Shown piece after piece: positions 1 to 9,005 of a DNA stretch of 64,000 bases. The DNA is from Mesorhizobium sp. AR02. Lineage in GTDB: Bacteria > Pseudomonadota > Alphaproteobacteria > Rhizobiales > Rhizobiaceae. A program made the position numbers and the translations under genes. The notes below the pieces were generated by a model. It saw only the letters and a list, made by a program, of their open reading frames with translations. It was not told the origin of the DNA and ran no database searches. The first letter of the stretch is position 1; each line of letters opens with the position of its first letter. The stretch covers positions 31,477-95,476 of the forward strand of contig NZ_CP080532.1 in the NCBI RefSeq assembly GCF_024746835.1. The letters are read 5' to 3'.

Positions 1-324
1 TATCCAGAGCAGTCCGTAACGTTCGGCAATCGGATAGGAACGAACGCATGCAACATGCGGTATCTTTTCAGCACCGGGCACTCGCGTGCAGGTTCCAGTG
101 CTGTCAAAAGTCAGGCCGTGATAGCCGCATTCGACCGTGTCGCCCTTGATGCGGCCCATGGACAGCGGCAACTTGCGGTGCGGACAGGCATCCTCGAGCG
201 CCGCCACCACGCCATCGGTTCGGCGATAAAGGACAATATCCTCGCCAAGAATCCGGGTCGGCACCAACCTGTCGGCGACCTCATTATCCCATGCGGCAAC
301 GTACCAGCAGTTTCTAAGAAACAC
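1..324 (-). CDS. Rieske [2Fe-2S] oxygenase, N-terminal part (cut by window edge)
   Basis: The frame runs from a GTG at 324 off the left edge, so 108 N-terminal residues are visible. A GGGAGGA ribosome site lies four bases before the start. The protein opens with VFLRNCWYVAAWDNEV, typical of vanillate demethylase-like (VanA) oxygenase subunits. It has the Rieske cluster ligands in CPHRKLPLSMG and, about 18 residues later, CGYHGLTFD (C-x-H...C-x-x-H). Proteins of this family open or demethylate aromatic or heterocyclic substrates in the cytoplasm with a separate reductase. The divergent LysR gene 124 bp away is the likely regulator. The substrate cannot be told from this part. Confidence 0.85.
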   Translation of the reverse strand, partial: MFLRNCWYVAAWDNEVADRLVPTRILGEDIVLYRRTDGVVAALEDACPHRKLPLSMGRIKGDTVECGYHGLTFDSTGTCTRVPGAEKIPHVACVRSYPIAERYGLLWI

Positions 325-448
325 GGCGTCCTCCCGAGCTTGTGAAGCTCAAACTGATTAGCTTGAGGACGCTGGACAAAATAGGGCTTGTATCTGTGTT
401 CTATTTTAGCAAAGCTAAATCAAGCTGACCCCAAGGATCATTCCCCAG

Positions 449-1402
449 GTGAAGAAAACGCCCCCTTTGCGTGCGATACAGGCCTTCGAGGCTTTCGGAA
501 GGCTTGGCACCGTGACAGCCGCGGCGAACGAACTCGGGGTTTCAGTTGGCGCGGTCAGCCAACAAATTCGCAAGATCGAAGATGCCTTAAAAGCGAGTCT
601 TCTGGAACGGCGCGGGAGAACCGTAACTCTTACGGCATTGGGCCGCATTTATCACACAGCCGTTTCGGTCGGGTTCGACCATATTCGAGAGGCCCACGAT
701 GTCATTGAGCGGGCCAAATCAGCAGACACACTGACGATCTCGTGCCTGCCATCACTTGCCAGTAAATGGATAGCGCCACAGCTTCTGGATTGGCAGATTG
801 GCAACCCCGGCGCGACGGTGCGTCTTATTGGTTCCGAACAGGAGCCGCGTTTCGGAGACGATCAAGCGGATTTCCGTATCTCATACGGCACCAAGATCCA
901 CAACTTCGACCATTACACGGAACTGTTTACGGATTTCGTAGTTCCGGCCTGCGCGCCAGGTCTGCTTGCCCGGAACCCACTTGAGAAGGCTTCGGACATT
1001 CTCGATTTTCCTCTATTGGGCGTAGAATGGGCAAGTGATCACCGTTCGCCGCCAAGCTGGGCGGAATGGGCTGCAAGCATTGGAGCGTCGTATCGGAGGA
1101 AGTCCGGCGAAGTGGCCTTCTCGTTGTCGAGCGCCGCAATCGATGCGGCGGTCAATGAACGAGGCTTTGTGCTGGCGCAGTTATCAATGGCCGCCGATGA
1201 CATTGCATCCGGCCGGCTCATCGTACCCTTCGACCAGCGGCTAAGGTTGGCCGAGGCATATTTCCTCGCTTGGGATCGTGCTGTCCTCACGAAGCCGTTC
1301 GGCCCAGAGCTTCGATCCTGGATCGTGTCGATTTCCAAACGACTTGGCCTCGTCAGTACCGCGGGTGCCGGTCAACCGGCTGGAGAAGCCAGAACTCGCT
1401 AA
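449..1402 (+). CDS. LysR family transcriptional regulator (GcvA-like)
   Basis: This 317-residue protein has the LysR winged helix-turn-helix at about residues 8-65 (AAANELGVSVGAVSQQIRKI) and a periplasmic-binding-like effector domain from about residue 90. The pattern RAIQAFEAFGRLGTVTAAA and the HYTELFTDFVVPACAP stretch resemble the GcvA subgroup. GTG start at 449 with AAGGAT about ten bases upstream. It is divergent from the Rieske oxygenase, the usual arrangement for a LysR protein that activates its neighbour and represses itself. The effector is unknown. Confidence 0.88.
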   Translation: MKKTPPLRAIQAFEAFGRLGTVTAAANELGVSVGAVSQQIRKIEDALKASLLERRGRTVTLTALGRIYHTAVSVGFDHIREAHDVIERAKSADTLTISCLPSLASKWIAPQLLDWQIGNPGATVRLIGSEQEPRFGDDQADFRISYGTKIHNFDHYTELFTDFVVPACAPGLLARNPLEKASDILDFPLLGVEWASDHRSPPSWAEWAASIGASYRRKSGEVAFSLSSAAIDAAVNERGFVLAQLSMAADDIASGRLIVPFDQRLRLAEAYFLAWDRAVLTKPFGPELRSWIVSISKRLGLVSTAGAGQPAGEARTR

Positions 1403-1503
1403 CGGCCACAATATCAAAACCAACCATGTCAGCGCAGTCAACAAATCGGCGCCTCCTCCCGAATAGGTGACGGTGGGCGCCGGCCGTATCGGCGAACACG
1501 CAC

Positions 1504-2631
1504 TCAGCCAAGCACGAAGCGCGCGATGATGTTGCGCTGGACTTCGGAGGAACCTTCATAGATGCGGAAGACACGAGCATCGCGAGCGTAGCGTTCGAGC
1601 GGCAGGTCGCGAGTATATCCATAGCCGCCATGAATCTGGATCGCCTTGTCGGTGACGCGGCCGACCATTTCCGAAGCGAAAAGCTTCGCCATCGAGGACT
1701 CGCGCGAATAGCGCTCGCCTGCCTCGCGCTTGCGTGCGGCGGCCATGCCGAGAAGGCGCGATGCCTCGATGTCGGTCGCCATGTCTGCGAGCATCCATTG
1801 CAAGCCCTGGAAATCGGCGATCGGTGTCCCGCCAACCCTGCGTTGCTTGGCCCACTCGACCGAGGCGCCGAATGCTGCTTGTGCCATGCCGACGGCGCAG
1901 GCCGCAATCTCGACGCGGCCGCCGTCGAGAACCTTTAGAGCCGTCCGGAAACCCGAGCCCTCCGCCCCGAGCTTGTTTTCTTCCGGAACAAGACAGTCGA
2001 GGGAAACCTCGAACACATGGCCGCCGCGCAGACCCATCGTGCGCTCGGGCGAAGCCGTTCTGACACCCCCTGCCTTCCGGTCGACGACGAACGCGGAGAT
2101 GCCGCGCGCGCCCGCCGTCGGATCGGTCTTGGCATAGACGACGATGAAGTCGGCCTCGCCGGCATTGGAGATGAAGTGTTTGGTCCCGGTAATGCGATAG
2201 CCGTCGCCCTCGCGCACGGCTCGAGTGGTCATGTCGGCAGGGTTGGAGCCTGCGCCGGGCTCGGTCAGGGCGAAGGCGCCGAGGCATTTGCCGGCCGCGC
2301 CGGTCAGATAGCGATCGCGCTGGGCTTCGTCGCCGCCATAAAGGATCGAATCCGTGGCCAGCCAGTGGGCCGTGATCATCGAGGCGGTGGAGCCACAGGC
2401 GCCGGCAATCAGCGCCACAGCATCAAACAGCGCGGTCGGGCGCAGGCCGAGACCGCCATAGGCTTCAGGGATGTTCAGGCCCATCAGTCCCATGTTGGCG
2501 AGGCTGTCGAGGTGGCACGTCGCGGACCGTCCGGTTTCGTCGATTTCGGCTGCCGCCGGCGCCAGGATCTCGGTGCAATAGCGCCGGATTGCTTCGATCA
2601 AAGCGAGATCGTCGTCATTGTGACTTGCCAT
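1504..2631 (-). CDS. Acyl-CoA dehydrogenase
   Basis: A 375-residue FAD-dependent acyl-CoA dehydrogenase of normal family length. Visible signatures are FALTEPGAGSNPADM (FAD/substrate loop, about residues 120-135), IQIHGGYGYTRDLPLERYARD near the C-terminus, and IYEGSSEVQRNIIAR with the Glu at the usual catalytic-base position. It would oxidise an acyl-CoA to the enoyl-CoA and pass electrons to ETF. Its ATG lies two bases after the stop of the CoA-transferase gene, so the two are translated from one transcript. The pair suggests activation of an acid by CoA transfer followed by alpha,beta-dehydrogenation. The acid is not known. Confidence 0.92.
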   Translation of the reverse strand: MASHNDDDLALIEAIRRYCTEILAPAAAEIDETGRSATCHLDSLANMGLMGLNIPEAYGGLGLRPTALFDAVALIAGACGSTASMITAHWLATDSILYGGDEAQRDRYLTGAAGKCLGAFALTEPGAGSNPADMTTRAVREGDGYRITGTKHFISNAGEADFIVVYAKTDPTAGARGISAFVVDRKAGGVRTASPERTMGLRGGHVFEVSLDCLVPEENKLGAEGSGFRTALKVLDGGRVEIAACAVGMAQAAFGASVEWAKQRRVGGTPIADFQGLQWMLADMATDIEASRLLGMAAARKREAGERYSRESSMAKLFASEMVGRVTDKAIQIHGGYGYTRDLPLERYARDARVFRIYEGSSEVQRNIIARFVLG

Positions 2632-2633
2632 GA

Positions 2634-3797
2634 TCAGTTCTCCCTGCCGAGTTCGGCGAGGATATCCGGGCGATCCGCGTTGAGCCCCGGCGCCGGTGCT
2701 ATACCGCCGCGCACAACGCCACTGAAACGGGCCGGCTGTTCGGGTACCCGCATAGCCCCGAGCAGCGGATGGCTTGTATCCTGCAACAGCCCGCGCGTTT
2801 CAGCATGTGGTGAAGTCAGCGCCTGCGCGATATCCTGGATTTCGGCGGCGGGCACGCCGGCGGCAACCAGTGCCATGACTGCCTCCGACACTGTAAGTGC
2901 GGACGACCAGCCTTCGATGGCGGCCCGCAACGCCGGCTCGTTGGCCAGTCGGTCCGAGTCGCTGCGGAAACGTTCGTCACCGGTCAGGTCTGGCCGTCCA
3001 ATATGCTGCGCCAAAATGCCGAACAGCTTGTTGTTGAGCACGGCGAGCACGAACATGCCGTCGCGCGCCTGGAACGCACCGAAGGGCGCCGAAAGCGCGT
3101 GTCGATTGCCGACGCGATGCGGTGCTTCACCAGATGCGAGATAACGCGCCACGACAAGCGGCTGGATTGCGATCATGGCGTCGAACATGGCGAGGTCGAT
3201 ATGCCGGCCAGTGCCGGTGCGTTGCCGCTCGACCAGCGCGGCCAGAATCGACCACGAGCCGAACAGGCCTGCGATCACGTCGGCGATGGATTCGCCGACC
3301 AGTGTCGGCGGCCCGTCCGGCGATCCGGTCACCGACATGATCCCGCTCATCGCCTGTAGGACAATGTCATAGGCCGGCCGCGCCGCGAGCGCGCCTTCCT
3401 GGCCGAAACCGGAGATTGAGGCATAGACGAGCTTCGGATTGATTTGCGACAGTTTTTCCCAGCCGATGCCAAGTTTCTGGGCGACGCCGGGGCGGAAATT
3501 CTCCACCACCACGTCCGACTTCGCCGCCAAAGCCTGTGCGATGGCGAGATCGTCCGGCTGGGCCAAATCCAGCGCGATGCTGCGCTTGCCACGGTTGATG
3601 GCGAGAAACAGCGCGCTCTCGCCTTCAATGAAGGGACCAACGTGGCGATAATCGTCGCCTGCAGGCGGCTCCACCTTGATAACGTCGGCGCCAAGGTCGG
3701 CCAGTAGTGCGGTGCAGTACGGGCCGGCAAGGACGCGGGTGAAATCCAGCACACGCATCCCGGCCAGAGGGCGGTTCCAGCTCATTGCCATTTCCAT
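2634..3797 (-). CDS. Family III CoA-transferase (CaiB/BaiF type)
   Basis: 387 residues with the CaiB/BaiF fold. RVLDFTRVLAGPYCT and LADLGADVIKVEPP mark the N-terminal CoA-binding part, FLAINRGKRSIALDL follows, and the Asp of RPAYDIVLQAMSG is at the family's catalytic position. Enzymes of this family move CoA from a donor such as succinyl-CoA to a carboxylic acid. Several in-frame ATGs crowd the start (3797, 3791, 3785) and no strong ribosome site picks one. It is the first gene of a two-gene transcript with the acyl-CoA dehydrogenase. The promoter region carries a palindromic operator shared in sequence with the divergent transporter operon. Confidence 0.92.
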   Translation of the reverse strand: MEMAMSWNRPLAGMRVLDFTRVLAGPYCTALLADLGADVIKVEPPAGDDYRHVGPFIEGESALFLAINRGKRSIALDLAQPDDLAIAQALAAKSDVVVENFRPGVAQKLGIGWEKLSQINPKLVYASISGFGQEGALAARPAYDIVLQAMSGIMSVTGSPDGPPTLVGESIADVIAGLFGSWSILAALVERQRTGTGRHIDLAMFDAMIAIQPLVVARYLASGEAPHRVGNRHALSAPFGAFQARDGMFVLAVLNNKLFGILAQHIGRPDLTGDERFRSDSDRLANEPALRAAIEGWSSALTVSEAVMALVAAGVPAAEIQDIAQALTSPHAETRGLLQDTSHPLLGAMRVPEQPARFSGVVRGGIAPAPGLNADRPDILAELGREN

Positions 3798-3911
3798 GCC
3801 TGCTGTTCGTTCGTTCCAGGATCAAAAAGCGCGGTCCATCTCATGGGCCGGTGCCGCGGCAAAATGGCGGACGGATAAAAGCCGTCATCGTCGCAAGCCG
3901 GGCGTTGCACC

Positions 3912-3942
3912 ATATGTATAGACATATCGAAGGCTAAGGCAA
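3912..3942 (-). promoter_or_regulatory. Promoter with overlapping palindromic operator for the CoA-transferase operon
   Basis: Read on the minus strand, TTGCCT (3937-3942) and TATACA (3915-3920) are spaced by 16 bp. The -10 lies inside the palindrome ATATGTATAGACATAT (3912-3927), which has six-base arms ATATGT/ACATAT. The core resembles operators bound by HutC-type GntR regulators. A near-identical box covers the promoter of the divergent transporter operon at 4167-4182. The promoter assignment is an inference from sequence alone. Confidence 0.55.
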
Positions 3943-4141
3943 GGACCTACCAAGGAAAAGCGAGCGCTACGGCGATCTTTGCGAAACCGTGACGCCATTG
4001 CTCAAAAATTCCGCGCCGGTGATGAAGGAACTGCCCGCCACTTGGTACGGGCTCCAGGGCGCATATCGCAGAAGCAACCGCGCACGCGCCGGCTTGCCTG
4101 CGATACGCACTGACGAGCGGCCCCGCGCCCCTTTTGGCGCG

Positions 4142-4182
4142 TTGACTCTCTTTCTCAACGCTGCCTATATGTATAGTCATAT
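4142..4182 (+). promoter_or_regulatory. Sigma70 promoter with overlapping operator for the amino-acid ABC operon
   Basis: TTGACT at 4142-4147 and CTATAT at 4165-4170 are separated by 17 bp, a good housekeeping promoter. The box ATATGTATAGTCATAT (4167-4182) overlaps the -10 and transcription start. It differs from the box at 3912-3927 in one base. Binding there would block RNA polymerase. The HutC-like gene at the end of this operon (7351) is the natural candidate repressor. Confidence 0.65.
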
Positions 4183-4260
4183 CGACCTTCCACAAGAGGA
4201 GGCGGTATTTCTCAGCAAAGCGCCCGATCGACCGGGCAGGAACCGAAATGGGAGTTTTCA

Positions 4261-5088
4261 ATGCAGAAGAGGTTTTTCCTCAGAGCGCTGATTGGTGCAG
4301 CGTTTCTCGTCGGCGCGACGGCAGGCGCTTATGCGCAAGACGCACTAGCCCGCGTCAAGGAATCCGGCTCGCTCAGGGTAGGAACAGAGACGGCCTTCGC
4401 GCCGTTTGATTTCATTGATGCCGGGACGCATGCCGGGCTCAACGTGGATCTCTACAACGAAATCGGCAAGGAACTCGGCGTCAAGATCGAGTGGGTGCTT
4501 TTGCCTTGGGAAGGCGTGCTGCCAGGACTCGAGGCCGGCAAGTTCGATATTGTCGCGGGCCCCGCGACCATAACCAAGGAGCGCATGGCGCGCTATCGTT
4601 TCACGCCGCCCATCGCCGAAGCGACGGTCGCGCTCCTTAAGCGCAAGGGCGACGAAACCATCACCAAGCCGCAAGACATTGCCGGCAAGGCGGTCGGCGG
4701 CGGCAAGGCATCGGCCCAGCTCGCCCAGCTCAAGGCTTTTGCCGACACCCTTCCTGGAAAGGCGGACGTGCGGGAGTACCCCGGCAACAACGAGGCCTAC
4801 GCGGATTTGGCGGCCGGCAGGATCGTGGCAGTAGGCAACTCGTTGCCTAACATTGCCTTCGTCGCGCAACAGCGCCCGGACACGTTCGAGGTCGTCCAGC
4901 CTCCCTTCGGCACGAAAGCCTATTTCGGCTATCCCGGCCGCAAGGATGACGACTACAAGACACTGATGGACGCAGTCCAGGCGGCCATGCTCAAGATCAA
5001 GGGTGATGGCCGTCTCGCCAAGATCCAGGAAAAGTGGTTCGGCGCCGCGTTCGATACCCCTGACCTGGTGGCCGATCCCGCTCTCTGA
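4261..5088 (+). CDS. Polar amino acid ABC transporter, periplasmic substrate-binding protein
   Basis: 275 residues with a cleavable signal peptide (positive MQKRFFLRAL, hydrophobic core, likely cleavage after AYAQ near residue 26). It has the family 3 binding-protein opening LRVGTETAFAPFDFID. The strand SLRVGTETAFAPFDF, the DLYNEIGKELGVKIEWV segment and the KIQEKWFG end fit the SBP_bac_3 fold. It would deliver an amino acid or related zwitterion to the two permeases that follow. GGGAG lies six bases before the ATG. First gene of the operon, preceded by the promoter/operator at 4142-4182. The ligand cannot be named. Confidence 0.92.
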   Translation: MQKRFFLRALIGAAFLVGATAGAYAQDALARVKESGSLRVGTETAFAPFDFIDAGTHAGLNVDLYNEIGKELGVKIEWVLLPWEGVLPGLEAGKFDIVAGPATITKERMARYRFTPPIAEATVALLKRKGDETITKPQDIAGKAVGGGKASAQLAQLKAFADTLPGKADVREYPGNNEAYADLAAGRIVAVGNSLPNIAFVAQQRPDTFEVVQPPFGTKAYFGYPGRKDDDYKTLMDAVQAAMLKIKGDGRLAKIQEKWFGAAFDTPDLVADPAL

Positions 5089-5183
5089 CCGGCTGACGGA
5101 ACGACCGCGCGCGGCTCTTGCAGCAACGCGCGGTTCGAGTTCCTGAGCGCGATCACAAAAGCAAGCCAAGGGTACGCCGCTCC

Positions 5184-5825
5184 ATGTCTTGGAAACTATT
5201 TGAACTGCTGATTCAGGCATCGTTGTCTACGATCCTCATCAGCGTTATTTCGATCACCCTGGGCCTCGCCATTGGCATGGTTGTATCGGCTGCGACGCTT
5301 TCTCCAAGCCCGGCCTTGTCCATTCCAGGCCGCACCTTCGTCAGTTTTTTCCGTGGCGCGCCGCTGCTGGTCCAGCTCCTACTGATCTACAATCTTTTGC
5401 CGGCGCTCGGCGTCAATGTGCCCAGTACCGTCGCCGCGATCACCGGCCTGACGCTTTGCACGGCCGCCTACCAGGCCGAGAATTTGCGCGGAGGGTTCCA
5501 GAGCGTGCCGCGCGGCTTGCTGGAAGCAGCTGATATGGCCGGACTAAGCCCCATGCAGCAATTCTGGCGCATCAGGGCGCCGATCGCCTTTCGCCTCGCC
5601 TTTCCGTCACTGGTGAATGAAGCGATCATGATCCTGAAGGCTTCGTCTTTGGTTTCGGTCGTTGGCATTGTCGAACTGACGCGCATGGCGCAGGATCTTG
5701 CGGCAAGCACCTACCGGCCGATCGAGTTGTTTGCCGCAGCCGGCCTGCTCTACCTCATCATCAACTGGCTGATCGCCTATGGCGGGTCCCTTTTCGAGCG
5801 CTCCTTCCGGTGGGGGCGACCATGA
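5184..5825 (+). CDS. Amino acid ABC transporter permease (first)
   Basis: 213 residues from ATG 5184 (MSWKLFELLIQ), the usual length for a HisM/HisQ-type permease. The membrane domain spans several helices. FRGAPLLVQLLLIYN and the EAA loop region (LLEAADMAGLSPMQQFWRIRAP) contact the ATPase. Its stop overlaps the ATG of the next permease as ATGA (5822-5825), so translation is coupled. An upstream in-frame codon at 5118 would add 22 residues unlike the family and is rejected as start. Confidence 0.9.
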   Translation: MSWKLFELLIQASLSTILISVISITLGLAIGMVVSAATLSPSPALSIPGRTFVSFFRGAPLLVQLLLIYNLLPALGVNVPSTVAAITGLTLCTAAYQAENLRGGFQSVPRGLLEAADMAGLSPMQQFWRIRAPIAFRLAFPSLVNEAIMILKASSLVSVVGIVELTRMAQDLAASTYRPIELFAAAGLLYLIINWLIAYGGSLFERSFRWGRP

Positions 5826-6490
5826 ATTTCGACACAAACCTCATCATACGCAGCCTTCCCGAAATCATGAGCGCGTTTGGCGTAACCCTTCTGATGTGGG
5901 TTGCCGGCGTGATCGGCTCCGCCGTTCTGGGTTTTATCGTCGCCGTGGGGCGGCGCTACGGGCGGCGCTGGCTTGGCTATCCACTGTGGCTGTATGTCGA
6001 GACGATCCGCGGCACGCCGTTTCTGATCCAGCTCTTCCTGCTCTATTACGGCGGGCCGTTCGTCGGGCTATCGCTTGATCCCATCCCTGCTGGGTTGTTC
6101 GGGCTTACGATTTATGGTGCCGCTTATTTCAGCGAGATTTTCCGGAGCGGTTTCGAGGCTGTCCCGTCAGGCCATGTCGAAGCAGCGGAATGCGTGGGCT
6201 TGAATCGCAACCAGATTATTCGTCGCATTCTCCTGCCAGAAATGACGATGCTAGTGCTGCCGGCCTCGGTGAACATGGCCATCATCCTGTTGAAAGAAAC
6301 AGCTGTCCTTTCGATCATCACGGTCCCGGAACTGACGCTGGTGATCAGCGCCATTGGCTCCCAGCAATACGCCTTCGTGGAATCGCTTTTCCTGCTCGCG
6401 CTGTTTTACTGGGGCCTGGTGGAGCTTTCCGGGATGCTCGGGCGCTTTATGGAAACCCGCCTCTCCAAATACAGGTTCGCAACCGCATGA
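5822..6490 (+). CDS. Amino acid ABC transporter permease (second)
   Basis: 222 residues. It carries ETIRGTPFLIQLFLLYYG and the EAA motif FEAVPSGHVEAAECVGLN..RRILLPE, both typical of polar amino acid importer permeases. It should pair with the permease encoded just upstream to form the membrane channel. Start ATG 5822 overlaps the previous stop and its own stop overlaps the next ATG (6487). The heterodimeric permease organisation resembles HisMQ and GltJK systems. Confidence 0.9.
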   Translation: MNFDTNLIIRSLPEIMSAFGVTLLMWVAGVIGSAVLGFIVAVGRRYGRRWLGYPLWLYVETIRGTPFLIQLFLLYYGGPFVGLSLDPIPAGLFGLTIYGAAYFSEIFRSGFEAVPSGHVEAAECVGLNRNQIIRRILLPEMTMLVLPASVNMAIILLKETAVLSIITVPELTLVISAIGSQQYAFVESLFLLALFYWGLVELSGMLGRFMETRLSKYRFATA

Positions 6491-7275
6491 CGCCAGCCAT
6501 TTCGGTAAAGGGACTGATCAAGCGTTTCGGGCAGGCGGAGGTTCTGCACGGGATCGATCTCGATATCCCGCAGGGCAAAGTCTCCTGCCTCATCGGCCCT
6601 TCCGGTTCAGGCAAGAGCACGCTTCTCAGATGCATGGCTTTCCTGGAGGAGGCGACAGCGGGTCTCATTTATGTCAATGGCGAGCCGCTCGGTTTTGCCG
6701 AAGGCGCGCAAGGAGCGCCGGTTCGTTTGCCTGCCGCCCGCATCCGCTCGGTGCGCTCGCAGATCGGCATGGTTTTCCAGCAGTTCAATTTGTGGCCGCA
6801 CATGACCGCGCTTGGCAATGTCAGCGAGGCGCTGAAGACTGTCCATCGTGTTGGCAGGCGCGAGGCGGAAGAGCGCGCCATGCTCCAGTTGAAGAAAGTT
6901 GGTCTCGAGGATCGCGCCGGCCACTACCCTTCGCAGCTTTCAGGAGGGCAACAGCAGCGCGTCGCCATCGCGCGTGCGCTTGCCCTGGAACCGAAGATCA
7001 TGCTGTTCGATGAGCCGACTTCATCACTCGACCCCGAACTGACCGGCGAGGTTCTGAATGTCATGCGCGCCTTGGCCGCCGATGGGATGACGATGGTAGT
7101 CGTATCCCACGAAATCGGGTTCGCGGCAGCCGTATGTCAACAAATTGCATTTTTGGATCAAGGCAGGCTTCTGTTGACCGGTACTCCGCAGAAAGTCTTC
7201 GGCAAACCGCGCCACCCACGACTAGATCTGTTCCTGGACACCTATCTGGATCGTGGCGCCGCGATGTTGGTGTAA
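6487..7275 (+). CDS. Amino acid ABC transporter ATP-binding protein
   Basis: 262 residues with all ABC motifs: Walker A GPSGSGKST (near residue 38), Q-loop in MVFQQFNLWPH, signature LSGGQQQRVAIARAL and Walker B IMLFDEPTSSLDPE, followed by the switch His in VVSHEIGF. It energises import through the two permeases upstream. ATGA overlap with the preceding gene fixes the start at 6487. A longer upstream frame in the same phase is a shadow of the permease gene. Confidence 0.93.
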   Translation: MTPAISVKGLIKRFGQAEVLHGIDLDIPQGKVSCLIGPSGSGKSTLLRCMAFLEEATAGLIYVNGEPLGFAEGAQGAPVRLPAARIRSVRSQIGMVFQQFNLWPHMTALGNVSEALKTVHRVGRREAEERAMLQLKKVGLEDRAGHYPSQLSGGQQQRVAIARALALEPKIMLFDEPTSSLDPELTGEVLNVMRALAADGMTMVVVSHEIGFAAAVCQQIAFLDQGRLLLTGTPQKVFGKPRHPRLDLFLDTYLDRGAAMLV

Positions 7276-7350
7276 GTTCGTGGCCAGCCGATTTGCGCTG
7301 CATATCAAGGACAACGCCATGTCCTGACATAACGTTCGGGCTAGAGAGGC

Positions 7351-8088
7351 ATGAACATCGCCGCGGGGGAACAATCCGAAACGAGATCGCTGCATCGACG
7401 CATCATGACGGATGTGGAGGGTCGCATTTTGTCAGGCGAATGGCCGCCGGGGTATCGTATCCCGTTCGAGCATGAACTCACGGCCTACTACAGCTGTTCC
7501 CGGATGACCGTGAGCAAGGCGCTATCGCAGCTCGCAAGGGCAGGCTTGATAGAGCGAAGGCGCAAGACGGGCAGTTTCGTCCGAAGGCCGCATTCTCAAT
7601 CAGCCGTGTTAGAAATCCGCGATATAATGACGGAGGTGCATGCCCTCGGCCTACCCTATCGGTTTGAAGTCGTAAGACGCGACAAGCGTCGGGCCGGCCG
7701 GATCGATGTCGAACGACTGCGTCTCACTGAGCCAACTCTGGTGCTGGAGTTGGCATGCAGGCATTTCGCTGGAATGCAGCCATTCTGCTATGAGGAAAGG
7801 CTCATCAATCTTCAAGCTGTGCCGGAAGCGGTCGAAGAACCGTTTACGGAACTCGCGCCGGGGGCGTGGCTAGTCAATCGCGTGCCCTGGAGCGACGCTG
7901 AACATCGAATCCAGGCAATTGGCGCCACCTCCCGAGCGGCCGCTGCACTTGGTGTTACCGAAGCGACGCCCTGCTTGGTCATTGAACGGCGCACCTGGAG
8001 CGCCGAACAGCCGGTGACCCATGTTCGCCTCACCTATCCCGGCGATGGCCACGAACTCGTCGCTCGATTTGCACCGGCTCAAAGCTGA
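7351..8088 (+). CDS. GntR family regulator, HutC subfamily
   Basis: 245 residues. It has an N-terminal GntR winged helix (about residues 12-80: HRRIMTDVEGRILSGEWPPG, then SRMTVSKALSQLARAGLIERR) and a C-terminal UTRA ligand domain with FCYEERLIN and VIERRTW. HutC proteins repress histidine utilisation and related uptake genes and are released by a small ligand. The gene lies 75 bp downstream of the importer and may be its autoregulated repressor. The two TGTATAGNCA-centred boxes at 3912 and 4167 are probable binding sites. The ligand is unknown. Confidence 0.88.
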   Translation: MNIAAGEQSETRSLHRRIMTDVEGRILSGEWPPGYRIPFEHELTAYYSCSRMTVSKALSQLARAGLIERRRKTGSFVRRPHSQSAVLEIRDIMTEVHALGLPYRFEVVRRDKRRAGRIDVERLRLTEPTLVLELACRHFAGMQPFCYEERLINLQAVPEAVEEPFTELAPGAWLVNRVPWSDAEHRIQAIGATSRAAAALGVTEATPCLVIERRTWSAEQPVTHVRLTYPGDGHELVARFAPAQS

Positions 8089-8292
8089 TCGATCAGGCCG
8101 CTGAATTCGCCTCGAAGTTGGCGGCGAGCACGGACGGACTGTTGATCCCGTCCTGCAGCGCGCCTTCCACCTCCGAATAGCGGGCCAAAAGTCGCCGGCG
8201 CGCAAAGCGAAACCGCTGGGTTCAAGCGCAGACAAGCCGACGGACTGACAGCGCAGCGACTATCTTTGGCGACGATCAGGTCGTCAACGCGT

Positions 8293-9003
8293 TTAGCCGC
8301 CGAAGACCTCGCGATCGGATAGGTCCTCGTCATCGTCTCCTTCGCTCGCTGGTCCGATGGGAATATCGCCTGCCAGCAGCTTGTCCTTAGACAGTAATCC
8401 GGCGTCCTCGAGCGCTTCGAAATCGGGCAGGTCGCGCAGCGTATCGAGACCGAAGTGCGACATGAAGCCTTTGGTCGTCACGTAGGTGTAGGGCGCGCCT
8501 GGCTGTGGGCTGCGCGGTCCCGAGGCAATGAAGTCCTGCGCGCGCAATGCGCCAATCAGATCGCGGCTGATCTCTTTGCCGAAGAAGGTCGACAGCTCAC
8601 CGCGGGTGATCGGCTGGAAGTAAGCGATACACATCAACACTAGCGCCTCTGACTGCGACAAAGCGCGCGAAACATTGCCCTGGCCTGTCGCAGCGCGAAT
8701 GACATCGCCAAACGCTTTCTTGGTGCGGTGCTGCCAGCCGCCGGCGACAGACACGAGTTCATAGGGCCGGCTGCGCAGTTCCTCGCGGATGTCATCGATG
8801 ATCAGATCGATGTTGCAGCTCTTGCCAACGACTCGCGCCAGCGTATCACGCATAACGGGCGCACTCGCTGCGAAGATGACGGCCTCAATCCGGCCCATCC
8901 ATTCGCGCCAGCGCAGCTCCGGCGGCAGGTGCTCGAGTTCGATGTCAACCAGCACTCCCGGGACATCCGTCTTGCAATTCTTCTGCTTGGACGCTTCAGC
9001 CAT
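8293..9003 (-). CDS. scpB: Segregation and condensation protein ScpB homologue
   Basis: 236 residues from ATG 9003, or 238 from a TTG at 9009. It matches ScpB: two winged-helix domains, with EAVIFAASAPVMRDTLARVVG in the first and ALSQSEALVLMCIAYFQPITRGEL in the second. The rest reads RTYGF-like as GAPYTYVTTKGFMSHFGL. The C-terminus is acidic (GDDDEDLSD). ScpB normally binds the kleisin ScpA and SMC to compact and segregate chromosomes. No ScpA or SMC gene is visible here, so it would have to work with host proteins or with the DUF1403 protein. It follows DUF1403 with overlapping stop/start codons. Confidence 0.85.
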   Translation of the reverse strand: MAEASKQKNCKTDVPGVLVDIELEHLPPELRWREWMGRIEAVIFAASAPVMRDTLARVVGKSCNIDLIIDDIREELRSRPYELVSVAGGWQHRTKKAFGDVIRAATGQGNVSRALSQSEALVLMCIAYFQPITRGELSTFFGKEISRDLIGALRAQDFIASGPRSPQPGAPYTYVTTKGFMSHFGLDTLRDLPDFEALEDAGLLSKDKLLAGDIPIGPASEGDDDEDLSDREVFGG

Positions 9004-9005
9004 GC

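Noticed and set aside
2017..3144. 375-codon plus-strand frame
   Set aside because: Antisense to the acyl-CoA dehydrogenase and CoA-transferase genes.
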